Below are positions 26,181 through 33,674 of a stretch of DNA of 64,000 nt, one piece after another. Within the stretch, counting starts at the first letter, position 1; each line of letters opens with the position of its first letter. The position numbers were made by a program, and so were the translations under genes. Origin of the DNA: Luethyella okanaganae (GTDB taxonomy: Bacteria > Actinomycetota > Actinomycetes > Actinomycetales > Microbacteriaceae); assembly GCF_042660285.1 (NCBI RefSeq), contig NZ_JBHSTP010000004.1, positions 1 through 64,000 on the forward strand. The letters are read 5' to 3'. The notes beneath the pieces were generated by a model. It was given only the letters and a program-made list of their open reading frames with translations. It searched no databases and was not told the DNA's origin.

Positions 26181-26210
26181 TGCTAGCTGTACTCGTGCTA
26201 GCTGTACTCG
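26181..26210. repeat. 15-bp tandem duplication across the hisC -10 box
   Basis: TGCTAGCTGTACTCG is repeated perfectly (26181-26195, 26196-26210). Only the copy nearest the gene keeps the -10 TAGCAT; in the distal copy the hexamer reads TAGCAC. Confidence 0.95.
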
Positions 26211-26265
26211 GTCATGACGTTGATGTCAGTCGGGCAGCGCGAGGATAGGCGCTCTCCACAGCGAA

Positions 26266-26631
26266 TCAGTACTTCTCGGGGATGGCCAGGCGCTGGCCCG
26301 GCTCGATCTCGGAGGTCTGCAACTGATTGAGGCTGACGAGTTCGGCGATGACATCGCGCGGATCCGCAGCCGGGGCGATCGACTCGGCGAGGCTCCAGAG
26401 GGACTCTCCCGACTGAACGGTGACGTACTCGAAAGAGGAGGCACCCTGACCATCCGCTCCGGCGATCGCGATGCCTCCGTTGAGAGCGAAGACGAAGGCG
26501 CCGAAGACGAGCGGCAACGCCGCAAGCGTCGTCAACACGACGCGTCCACGACGGGTGAGGTGCAGGTGCACACGTGCGACCGGAGCCGTGGACGAAAGCC
26601 CGACGGATGCCTGGGCGAGTACTGCGCTCAT
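26266..26631 (-). CDS. LysM membrane protein divergent from lexA (ChiZ/YneA-like position)
   Basis: A 121-residue protein with one membrane segment (about 30-55, VVLTTLAALPLVFGAFVFAL) and a C-terminal LysM domain (about 67-118, YVTVQSGESLWSLAESI, ending PGQRLAIPEKY) that would bind peptidoglycan outside the cell. Small membrane LysM proteins next to lexA (YneA in Bacillus, Rv2719c/ChiZ in mycobacteria) delay division after DNA damage; the same role is inferred by position. Ribosome site AGGAGG is 5 nt before ATG. Confidence 0.8.
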   Translation of the reverse strand: MSAVLAQASVGLSSTAPVARVHLHLTRRGRVVLTTLAALPLVFGAFVFALNGGIAIAGADGQGASSFEYVTVQSGESLWSLAESIAPAADPRDVIAELVSLNQLQTSEIEPGQRLAIPEKY

Positions 26632-26650
26632 ATCAACCTCCTGAAGGATC

Positions 26651-26686
26651 TCGCATCCGGCTCTCGGCCGGGAGAGCCGGATGCGA
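26651..26686 (-). promoter_or_regulatory. 15-bp leader hairpin of the LysM gene
   Basis: TCGCATCCGGCTCTC (26651-26665) pairs perfectly with 26672-26686 around a 6-nt loop. It occupies most of the roughly 60-nt leader, starting a few nt from the predicted transcript end and finishing 8 nt before the ribosome site. No T-run follows. It should strongly influence mRNA stability or translation. Confidence 0.7.
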
Positions 26687-26698
26687 AGCTTTGTTCCG

Positions 26699-26727
26699 AA
26701 TATATCTTCGATTATTCGAAGAATCAA
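26699..26727 (-). promoter_or_regulatory. LysM promoter with spacer-filling dyad
   Basis: Near-consensus -35 TTGATT (26727-26722), 17-bp spacer, -10 TATATT (26704-26699). The spacer is almost exactly one perfect dyad, TCTTCGAATAATCGAAGA (26722-26705), so a bound repressor would sit between the two promoter boxes. It does not fit the actinobacterial LexA consensus (CGAAC-N4-GTTCG). Confidence 0.75.
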
Positions 26728-26769
26728 GCACTTCTTCGCATGTCTCACGCCGGAGAGGCGCAACACACT

Positions 26770-26809
26770 CGAACAAATGTTTGTCTCCACCCCCATAGGC
26801 GGATACAGT
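26770..26809 (+). promoter_or_regulatory. lexA promoter with SOS box
   Basis: CGAACAAATGTTTG (26770-26783) matches the actinobacterial SOS box CGAACRNRYGTTYG at every position. It overlaps the -35 TTGTCT (26781-26786), which stands 17 bp from -10 TACAGT (26804-26809). LexA bound here would repress its own gene. Confidence 0.9.
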
Positions 26810-26892
26810 TTCGATTGTCTGGAAGAAACACAACCAGCAACCACCGACATTCGCGGTGGCAGGCGTGAAGACGGGCAGAACGAGGGGCGAAC

Positions 26893-27606
26893 GTGACGAA
26901 CGTGACGAACGACAACGGCGGTTTCCGCGAGAAGGGCGGAACACGGCGACGCAAGAACCTGAGCGCCAAACAGCTCTCCATCCTCGACGTGATCCAGCGC
27001 TCCGTCAGCCAGCGCGGTTACCCGCCGAGCATGCGCGAGATCGGTGATGCGGTCGGACTTTCCTCGCTGTCGAGCGTCACGCACCAGCTCAACCAGCTCG
27101 AGCTGAGCGGATACCTGCGCCGCGACCCGAATCGCCCGCGCGCGCTCGAAGTGCTCATCGAGCTTCCCCCGTCGACGGATACGACCCCTGCTCCAGACAA
27201 CGACAGCTTCTCAACGGGCCCGTCCGTCGGCGACGCCGCCATGGTTCCACTCGTCGGCCGGATCGCGGCAGGCATCCCGATCACGGCCGAGCAGCAGATC
27301 GAGGAAGTCTTCCCCCTTCCCCGGCAGCTCGTCGGCAAGGGCGATCTCTTCATTCTCAAGGTCGTCGGAGAGTCGATGATCGATGCCGCGATCTGCGACG
27401 GCGACTGGGTCGTCGTGCGCCAACAGAAGACAGCCGAGAACGGCGAGATCGTCGCCGCCATGCTCGACAACGAGGCGACGGTCAAAGTCTTCCGGCAGCG
27501 GGATGGCCACACCTGGTTGCTTCCGCGCAACAGCAACTTCGAGCCGATCCTCGGCGACTACGCCGAGGTCCTCGGCAAGGTGGTCGCGGTGCTGCGCGCC
27601 GTCTGA
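26893..27606 (+). CDS. lexA: LexA repressor
   Basis: SOS master repressor, inactivated by RecA-stimulated self-cleavage. The 237-residue protein has a winged-helix N-domain (YPPSMREIGDAVGLSSLSSVTHQL), the Ala126-Gly127 cleavage bond in GRIAAGIPI, and the catalytic pair Ser161 (GESMID) and Lys198 (EATVKVF). Start GTG 26893 follows GAGGGG by 5 nt; a second in-frame GTG three codons later arises from a 9-nt repeat (GTGACGAAC twice). Autoregulated through the SOS box in its promoter. Confidence 0.95.
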   Translation: MTNVTNDNGGFREKGGTRRRKNLSAKQLSILDVIQRSVSQRGYPPSMREIGDAVGLSSLSSVTHQLNQLELSGYLRRDPNRPRALEVLIELPPSTDTTPAPDNDSFSTGPSVGDAAMVPLVGRIAAGIPITAEQQIEEVFPLPRQLVGKGDLFILKVVGESMIDAAICDGDWVVVRQQKTAENGEIVAAMLDNEATVKVFRQRDGHTWLLPRNSNFEPILGDYAEVLGKVVAVLRAV

Positions 27607-27629
27607 CCCTTCCGTTCACGACGCCGAAG

Positions 27630-27671
27630 AGCGGCAGCCCAGTGGACTTGTGAATCAGGGCTGCCGCTTTT
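27630..27671 (+). terminator. Intrinsic terminator between convergent lexA and metE
   Basis: AGCGGCAGCCC (27630-27640) pairs perfectly with GGGCTGCCGCT (27658-27668) around a 17-nt loop, followed by TTTT on the plus strand. The stem could also slow metE transcripts arriving from the other side. Confidence 0.85.
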
Positions 27672-27726
27672 CACGCTGTCTCGTAGCGCTCCGCAGTTGC
27701 ACGCAACGGGGCTTCCCGCTTTTCCG

Positions 27727-30066
27727 CTATGCGGAGACTCCCGCCTTCTCGCGAACAGCCCGGGTCGCGGTCAGCACGTTCCGCAACGATTCGACCGTCT
27801 CGGCGTAGCCACGGGTCTTGAGCCCGCAGTCCGGGTTGACCCAGAGCTGACGCCCGGGAATCGAGGCGAGCGCGCGTTCGATGAGCTCGGTCACCTCGTC
27901 GACACTCGGAATGCGCGGTGAGTGGATGTCGTAGACGCCCGGACCGAAGCCATGACCGAAGCCGCTCTCCTCGACGTCGGCGACGATCTCCATACGACTG
28001 CGGGCAGCCTCGATGCTCGTCACATCCGCGTCCAGCTCGCGGATCGCATCGATGACGACTCCGAACTCCGAGTAGCAGAGATGCGTGTGGATCTGCGTCT
28101 CGTCGCGCACCCCGGCCGTCGCGAGACGGAAGGAGCCCACCGACCAGTCGAGGTAGTTCGCGTGATCCTTCCGTTTGAGCGGCAGCAGTTCTCGCAGCGC
28201 CGGCTCATCCACCTGGACGATGGCAATGCCTGCAGCCTCGAGGTCGGCGATCTCGTCGCGCAGCGCGAGCGCGACCTGCCGTGCGGTCTCGCCGAGGGGC
28301 TGATCATCGCGCACGAACGACCAGGCCAGAATGGTGACTGGCCCCGTCAGCATGCCCTTGACCGGCTTCGAGGTAAGGCTCTGCGTATAACTCGACCATT
28401 CCACCGTGATCGGCGCGGGCCGGGAGACGTCACCCCACAGAATGGACGGGCGCGTGCACCGGGTGCCGTAGGACTGAACCCAACCGTTCTGGGTGACCGC
28501 GAAGCCGTCCAGGTTCTCGGCGAAGTACTGCACCATGTCGTTGCGCTCCGGCTCGCCGTGCACGATGACGTCGAGGCCGATCTCCTCCTGCAATTCGACC
28601 ACTCGGCGGATTTCGGCACGCATGAGCTCGAGGTAGTCCTGTTCGCTCAGCGAGCCTCGGAGCAGCTGTGCACGCGCCCGGCGGATATCGCTCGTCTGTG
28701 GGAACGAGCCGATCGTCGTCGTCGGCAGGAACGGCAGTCCGAGTACGGCCTCCTGAGCCGAGTGCCGAGCGGCGTAGTCGCCGCGGTTGAAGTCCGCGTC
28801 GCCCAGCCCGGCCGTCCGCGCACGCACAGCGCCAACACGCACACCAGGCGCCGAACGGCGGTTCACCAGCGCAGCGGACGCGGCATCCAGCTCGGCTCGG
28901 ACCGCCGCCTTGCCATTGACGAGGCCGCGCGCCAGCGTCACCACTTGCGCGACCTTCTGATCCGCGAAAGCGAGCCAGTCCGCAAGCTCGCCCAGTCCGG
29001 TCTCTTCGTCGACATCGTGCGGAACATGCAGCAACGAGGTCGAGGTGGAGACCGCGACGCTCGAGCTGAGTTCGCGCACGGAGGCAGCCAGGTCGAAAGC
29101 CTGCTCGAGGTCGCCCCTCCAGATGTTGTGGCCGTCGATCACCCCGGCGACGAGAGTCTTCCTGGCGAGATTCACGGCGGTCGTCCCATCGAGCCCCTGC
29201 GGCAGCTCTCCACGCACGAGGTCGAGGCCGATCGCCTCGACGGGGGAAGCAGCGAGAATCGGGAGCGCGTCGTCGAGGCCGCCGTATGGCGCGGCGACGA
29301 AGAGCGCCGGTCGCCCAGCGACCGCGCCGAGCACGTCATAGGCGTGGGCGAGACCGTTGAGTTGGGCGTCGCGGGCGACCACGATGCTCTCGTTGACCAG
29401 GGCGGGCTCGTCGAGCTGCACCCACTCGGCTCCCGCTTCGGCAAGACGTCCCAGCAGTTCGGCATAGACCGGGAGCAGTTCGCCCAGACGGCTCAGCGGA
29501 TCGAATCCGGCGGGAGCGTCATCGCTCGGCTTGCTCAACAGCAGGAACGTGACAGGCCCGACGACGACAGGACGCGTGACGAGACCGGCCGACTTCGCCT
29601 CAGCGAACTCGCGCACGATACGGTCGCTCGAGAGCGAGAAGACGGTCTCAGGGCCGATCTCCGGTACGAGGTAGTGGTAGTTGGAGTCGAACCATTTCGT
29701 CATCTCGAGCGGGGCCTTGTCGCCCTCGCCGCGAGCGATGGTGAAGTAGCCGACGAGGTCGACGGCACCGTCTTCGCCCACCAGGGAGGCGAAGCGGGCG
29801 GGGATGGCGCCGACCGTGACCGCGACGTCCAATACCTGGTCGTAGTACGAGAAGCTCTCTGGAATGGCCGAGTCGGTGCGGCCGAGGCCGAGAGCGGCAA
29901 GGCGATCGCGCGTGGCCGCACGCAGCCCGACCGTGGTCAGCTCGAGCTCCTCGGCGGTGATGTCGCCTGCCCAGAAGGCCTCCACGGCCTTCTTGAGCTC
30001 ACGGTGCCGACCGATGCGCGGATAGCCGAGGATCGTTCCGATGGGGAATGGCGTGGGAATGGTCAT
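27727..30066 (-). CDS. metE: Cobalamin-independent methionine synthase
   Basis: Transfers a methyl group from methyl-tetrahydrofolate polyglutamate to homocysteine without B12. The 779-residue protein is full length. Zinc ligands are visible: His and Cys in IHTHLCYSEF, a downstream Glu, and Cys in NPDCGLKTRG. The N-terminus MTIPTPFPIGTILGYPRIGRHREL is typical. The ATG has AAGGA six bases upstream and lies inside the 3' end of metF. Confidence 0.95.
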   Translation of the reverse strand: MTIPTPFPIGTILGYPRIGRHRELKKAVEAFWAGDITAEELELTTVGLRAATRDRLAALGLGRTDSAIPESFSYYDQVLDVAVTVGAIPARFASLVGEDGAVDLVGYFTIARGEGDKAPLEMTKWFDSNYHYLVPEIGPETVFSLSSDRIVREFAEAKSAGLVTRPVVVGPVTFLLLSKPSDDAPAGFDPLSRLGELLPVYAELLGRLAEAGAEWVQLDEPALVNESIVVARDAQLNGLAHAYDVLGAVAGRPALFVAAPYGGLDDALPILAASPVEAIGLDLVRGELPQGLDGTTAVNLARKTLVAGVIDGHNIWRGDLEQAFDLAASVRELSSSVAVSTSTSLLHVPHDVDEETGLGELADWLAFADQKVAQVVTLARGLVNGKAAVRAELDAASAALVNRRSAPGVRVGAVRARTAGLGDADFNRGDYAARHSAQEAVLGLPFLPTTTIGSFPQTSDIRRARAQLLRGSLSEQDYLELMRAEIRRVVELQEEIGLDVIVHGEPERNDMVQYFAENLDGFAVTQNGWVQSYGTRCTRPSILWGDVSRPAPITVEWSSYTQSLTSKPVKGMLTGPVTILAWSFVRDDQPLGETARQVALALRDEIADLEAAGIAIVQVDEPALRELLPLKRKDHANYLDWSVGSFRLATAGVRDETQIHTHLCYSEFGVVIDAIRELDADVTSIEAARSRMEIVADVEESGFGHGFGPGVYDIHSPRIPSVDEVTELIERALASIPGRQLWVNPDCGLKTRGYAETVESLRNVLTATRAVREKAGVSA

Positions 30067-31069
30067 GCGGTTTCCTTGATTCTCGCGATGGATGGGCGGG
30101 TGGAGGGGGAACCGAGTCCAGGTGCTCGAGAACTCCGAGCACGGCCTGGTGCCGGTTGAAGGTGTAGAGATGGAGACCGGAGGCGCCGCCGTCGAGCACC
30201 TGACGCGCGAGCTCCGCCGCGAAGGCGACGCCGATCTCGTACTGTGCGTCTTCACTCGGCTCGATCTCGAGTCGGATGGCGAGCTCCGCTGCGATCTCCT
30301 CCCCCGTGAGCTCCGCAATGCGGGCGAGCTGTTTCGGGGAGGTGACGGGCATGATGCCGGGCAGGATGTCCATGGTCACACCGGCCGCGCGTGCGCGATC
30401 GACGAAATTCAGATAGTCGTCCGCATGAAAGAAGAGTTGCGTGATCGCGAGGTTCGCTCCGGCGACCTGCTTTGCGAGAAGGCTGTCGATATCCTGACTG
30501 CCACCGCGGGAGCGGGGATGCCCGGTGGGGAAGGCTGCGACCGCGACACGCACGGGGCGTTCGCGCTCGGCGATCCTGGTCGCCTGGGGCAGCCCCGGAA
30601 TGCGTTGCTGGGCGAATGGCTCACGTTCCTCCTGCACCCGGTGGATGAGCTGCACAAGCTCTGCCGCGCTCCCGAGATCACCGAGGGCCATCGCCCCGTC
30701 ACCGCCGGCCGGTGGATCGCCGCGGAGGGCGAGGAAGCTCGTGATCCCCGCATCGAGGAATTGCCGGACGAGAAGGTTCGCCTCGGTGTGCGAGGAGCCG
30801 ACGCACGTGAGGTGCGCCATGGGCTCGATCGTGGTGTGTTCGAGGATGTGGCTGAGCACAGTAAGCGAGCGTTCGCGCGAAGAGCCTCCCGCACCGAACG
30901 TCACTGAGATGAACACGGGGTCGGCTTCGGCCAACCGGTCGATCGTCCGGCCGAGGCCGAGAGCCGCGGCATCCGTGCGCGGTGGGAAGAGCTCGAACGA
31001 GACGGGCGGTCGAGGCGAACAGTCGGGATCGCCGGTTACGGGCGATGCACCGCGTGATGCCGTGGCCAT
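29999..31069 (-). CDS. metF: 5,10-methylenetetrahydrofolate reductase
   Basis: Flavoenzyme producing methyl-tetrahydrofolate for metE. The 356-residue frame has SFELFPPRT, FISVTFGAGGSSRERS, LALRGDPP and ITQLFFHADDYLNFV, all conserved in MetF. The normal fold ends near residue 315 (LHLYTFNRHQAVLGVLEHL). About 40 extra residues rich in Pro, His and Ser run on through the metE start, overlapping metE by 68 bp in another frame. The ATG has only a weak GGATC upstream. Confidence 0.93.
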   Translation of the reverse strand: MATASRGASPVTGDPDCSPRPPVSFELFPPRTDAAALGLGRTIDRLAEADPVFISVTFGAGGSSRERSLTVLSHILEHTTIEPMAHLTCVGSSHTEANLLVRQFLDAGITSFLALRGDPPAGGDGAMALGDLGSAAELVQLIHRVQEEREPFAQQRIPGLPQATRIAERERPVRVAVAAFPTGHPRSRGGSQDIDSLLAKQVAGANLAITQLFFHADDYLNFVDRARAAGVTMDILPGIMPVTSPKQLARIAELTGEEIAAELAIRLEIEPSEDAQYEIGVAFAAELARQVLDGGASGLHLYTFNRHQAVLGVLEHLDSVPPPPAHPSRESRKPHDHSHAIPHRNDPRLSAHRSAP

Positions 31070-31311
31070 GGATGCGATCCTCTGCGTATGACGGATGCCG
31101 CTCCGGCAGGGTCACGCGCCAGCAGGCCGCGCACCCCACCGAACGGTGGTGTGTGTCGCGGGCGGGTGCCGGGCTCGGCTGTCGCTCCAGTCGCCGGGAA
31201 ACCCGTCGACAACGATTTCTCCGAGAGTACAGCGTGGCATCCGTGCGCGGCCAATGTGACCGAATGTGACGGCCGTCCAGCACCCTCTTCCGTCCATGAG
31301 CGGCTCATGCC
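31070..31311 (-). promoter_or_regulatory. metF promoter and structured leader
   Basis: A gene-free stretch. On the minus strand, two GTCACATT direct repeats (31270-31263 and 31260-31253) 10 bp apart lie over and just upstream of a possible -35 TTGGCC (31254-31249), with -10 TACTCT (31229-31224). A CATGAGC-G-GCTCATG palindrome is at 31295-31309. The roughly 150-nt leader has a GTCG-CGGG/CCCG-CGAC hairpin and a GCACCC/GGGGTGC pairing. It looks regulated, but I cannot match it to a known riboswitch. Confidence 0.5.
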
Positions 31312-31345
31312 GACGACCGCTGCTGGCACGCCGGCAGCGGTCGTC
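31312..31345 (-). terminator. Hairpin downstream of hflX
   Basis: GACGACCGCTGC (31312-31323) pairs perfectly with GCAGCGGTCGTC (31334-31345); the 10-nt interior can add three more pairs. It lies about 80 nt past the hflX stop, without a T-run, and separates hflX from the metF promoter. Confidence 0.65.
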
Positions 31346-31423
31346 CGATCAGTAGAGAATGCCACGACGACGGAACGCGCCGCGCCGGCAGCACGCACGA
31401 GGCGCAGTCGTGATCGACGTACC

Positions 31424-32983
31424 CTAGCCCGACAGCGAGGAGGCGACGGCTGCGCTCGTCTTCTCGACCACGGACGATGCGAGGAACGGCCGGAACTGAG
31501 CCTCCAGCTCCGGCGAGATGAGCGCCGTCACTCGCGTACCGGTCTCCGCGTAGTCGGTCGAGATGACCCGGCCCTTCTCGTGCAGGACCGAGACGAGGTC
31601 GCCTCGGTCGTAGGGCACGATGAGTTCGACCTCGACGCTCGGATCGGGCAGCATCTCGCCGATGGCTGCGAGCACCCGGCCGATGCCCTCGCCGGTGCGT
31701 GCCGAGGCGAAGATCGCGCGGGGTTCGAGACCGCGCAGCACGAGCCGCTCGTCCTCGCCGATGAGGTCGGACTTGTTGAAGACGACGAGCTCGGGTATCG
31801 CACGCGCCCCCACCTCGCCGATCACATCGCGCACGGCGGTGAGCTGTCCGGCTGGATCCGGATGCGACCCGTCGACGACGTGCACGATGAGGTCCGAGTC
31901 CGCGACCTCTTCGAGCGTCGATCTGAAGGCCTCGACGAGCTGGTGCGGCAGATTCCGCACGAAGCCGACCGTGTCGGCGAGCGTATAGATCCGGCCGTCC
32001 GCGGTCGTGTTCTTGCGCACGGTCGCGTCGAGCGTCGCGAACAGCGCGTTCTCCACGAGCACACCGGCATGCGTGATCCGGTTGAGCATGCTGGACTTGC
32101 CTGCGTTCGTATAGCCGGCGATCGCGACCGATGGCACTGCGTTCCGGCGGCGATTGGCACGCTTGGCCTCGCGGGCGGGCTTCATCCCCGCGATCTGTTT
32201 GCGCAGCTTCGCCATGCGAGTGCGGATGCGACGCCGATCGAGTTCGATCTTGGTCTCACCGGGACCACGGCTTCCCATACCGGCGCCAGCGCCGCCGACC
32301 TGACCGCCGGCCTGACGCGACATCGACTCACCCCAACCGCGCAACCGCGGCAACAGGTACTCGAGCTGGGCGAGCTCGACCTGGGCTTTGCCCTCACGGC
32401 TCTTCGCATGCTGGCTGAAGATGTCGAGGATGACGGCTGTGCGGTCGATGACCTTGACCTTGACGACGTCCTCGAGCGCACGACGCTGGCTCGGAGCAAG
32501 CTCGGTGTCCGCTATGACAGTGTCCGCGCCGAGCGAGGCGACGACGTCTCGGAGCTCCTGAGCCTTGCCGCGACCAAGGTAGGTGCTCGGGTCCGGATGC
32601 GGGCGACGCTGCAGAAGACCGTCGAGCACGGTGGCTCCGGCCGTCTCGGCGAGGGCGGCGAGTTCGCGCATCGAGTTCTCGGCATCGTCGAGGGAGCCCT
32701 GCGAATAGACGCCGATGAGCACGACGTTCTCGATGCGCAGCTGTCGGTACTCGACCTCGGTGACGTCCTCGAGTTCGGTGGAGAGGCCGGAGACACGGCG
32801 GAGCGCCTGACGGTCGTCTCGGTCGAATTGCTCGCCATCGCTGGCGTCGCCGGTCACGGCGCCCGTCTGGACCGCCTGCGCGCCGGCGGTGAACAGGGAG
32901 TAGCCTGATGCGCGCGACTCGGCGCTGGCCAGTACGCGCGCGACCACATCGTCGTTCTGCGGGTTCGGCTCAGCTTCACTCAT
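31424..32983 (-). CDS. hflX: GTPase HflX
   Basis: Ribosome-associated GTPase that rescues stalled ribosomes in other bacteria. The 519-residue protein has an N-terminal HflX domain (GRGKAQELRDVVASLGADTVIADTEL), a central linker with GSRGPGETKIELDRRRI, and a G domain with G1 GYTNAGKSS, G3 DTVGF and G4 NKSD. Start ATG 32983 has -10 TAGGGT 7 nt upstream and no ribosome site, so it is leaderless; the frame extends 13 codons further through the promoter and is discarded. Confidence 0.94.
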   Translation of the reverse strand: MSEAEPNPQNDDVVARVLASAESRASGYSLFTAGAQAVQTGAVTGDASDGEQFDRDDRQALRRVSGLSTELEDVTEVEYRQLRIENVVLIGVYSQGSLDDAENSMRELAALAETAGATVLDGLLQRRPHPDPSTYLGRGKAQELRDVVASLGADTVIADTELAPSQRRALEDVVKVKVIDRTAVILDIFSQHAKSREGKAQVELAQLEYLLPRLRGWGESMSRQAGGQVGGAGAGMGSRGPGETKIELDRRRIRTRMAKLRKQIAGMKPAREAKRANRRRNAVPSVAIAGYTNAGKSSMLNRITHAGVLVENALFATLDATVRKNTTADGRIYTLADTVGFVRNLPHQLVEAFRSTLEEVADSDLIVHVVDGSHPDPAGQLTAVRDVIGEVGARAIPELVVFNKSDLIGEDERLVLRGLEPRAIFASARTGEGIGRVLAAIGEMLPDPSVEVELIVPYDRGDLVSVLHEKGRVISTDYAETGTRVTALISPELEAQFRPFLASSVVEKTSAAVASSLSG

Positions 32984-33024
32984 TGCGTTAACCCTAGTTC
33001 CTCCAACTCCGGTAGGTTCCATTC
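32984..33024. promoter_or_regulatory. 41-bp divergent double leaderless promoter
   Basis: Only 41 bp separate the hflX ATG (minus) from the methyltransferase ATG (plus). It contains two outward -10 boxes: TAGGGT on minus (32996-32991, 7 nt from ATG) and TAGGTT on plus (33013-33018, 6 nt from ATG). Each -35 region must overlap the opposing -10 region or gene start, so firing should be mutually exclusive. Confidence 0.7.
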
Positions 33025-33642
33025 ATGGCTTCTGAGCATTACTTCACGCCGACGCCTGCGAGTGAGCTCAAGCTGCGCCGTATCACCGTGCGTCTGGTCG
33101 GCCAAGACCGCCAGGTGACGACTGCGAACGGCATCTTCAGCCCCGATCACATCGACGCCGGAACCCAGGTGCTTCTCACGAACACCCCGGTGCCCCCTCC
33201 GAGCGGCAATTTCCTCGATCTCGGGTGCGGGTGGGGTCCGATCGGTTTCGCGCTCGCGTTGGAATCGCCACTCGCCACGGTCTGGGCGGTGGACATCAAC
33301 GATCGCGCCCTCGAACTGGTCCGACGGAACGCTGCAGAACTCGGCATCGCCAACATCAACGCGGTTCGCCCCGAGGATGTTCCCGACGGTCTCCGGTTCC
33401 GCACGATCTGGTCGAACCCGCCGATCAGGGTGGGCAAGAACGAGTTGCACAATCTCCTGCAGAATTGGTTGCCCCGTCTCGACGACGAGTCGGATGCGTG
33501 GCTCGTGGTGCAGCGGAACCTCGGCTCAGACTCACTGCATCGCTGGCTGCAGGCCGAGTTGCCGGAGAGCTTCGCCGTGACACGCGCGGCGACCGCCAAA
33601 GGCTATCGCGTCCTGCGGGTGAGACGACACGGACCACGGTAG
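33025..33642 (+). CDS. RsmC-like rRNA guanine-N2 methyltransferase
   Basis: Class I SAM methyltransferase, 205 residues, with motif I FLDLGCGWGPIG (about 62-73), motif II acidic residue in WAVDINDRAL, and the substrate motif NPPIRVG (about 133-139) typical of N2-guanine methylases acting on 16S rRNA. The target (G1207 in E. coli) is inferred. It starts leaderless, 6 nt after TAGGTT, and converges on dapF. Confidence 0.85.
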   Translation: MASEHYFTPTPASELKLRRITVRLVGQDRQVTTANGIFSPDHIDAGTQVLLTNTPVPPPSGNFLDLGCGWGPIGFALALESPLATVWAVDINDRALELVRRNAAELGIANINAVRPEDVPDGLRFRTIWSNPPIRVGKNELHNLLQNWLPRLDDESDAWLVVQRNLGSDSLHRWLQAELPESFAVTRAATAKGYRVLRVRRHGPR

Positions 33643-33674
33643 GCCGTCTGCGGAGCCCGCGATCCGGTCGGCGC

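Noticed and set aside
27922..30159. Very long plus-strand open frame opposite metE
   Set aside because: It is the antisense shadow of metE in GC-rich DNA; the sequence is Arg/Asp/Glu-rich, lacks any domain and has no ribosome site.
31070..31250. SAM-IV riboswitch upstream of metF
   Set aside because: A CCGGCA...GGTGGGGTGC arrangement is reminiscent, but the closing GGTCA/TGACC stem and the conserved GAG junction are not found, so I do not call it. A covariance-model search would decide.
31088..32908. 606-codon plus-strand frame opposite hflX
   Set aside because: Antisense to a well-conserved GTPase and crossing a terminator-like hairpin; composition is typical of a shadow frame.
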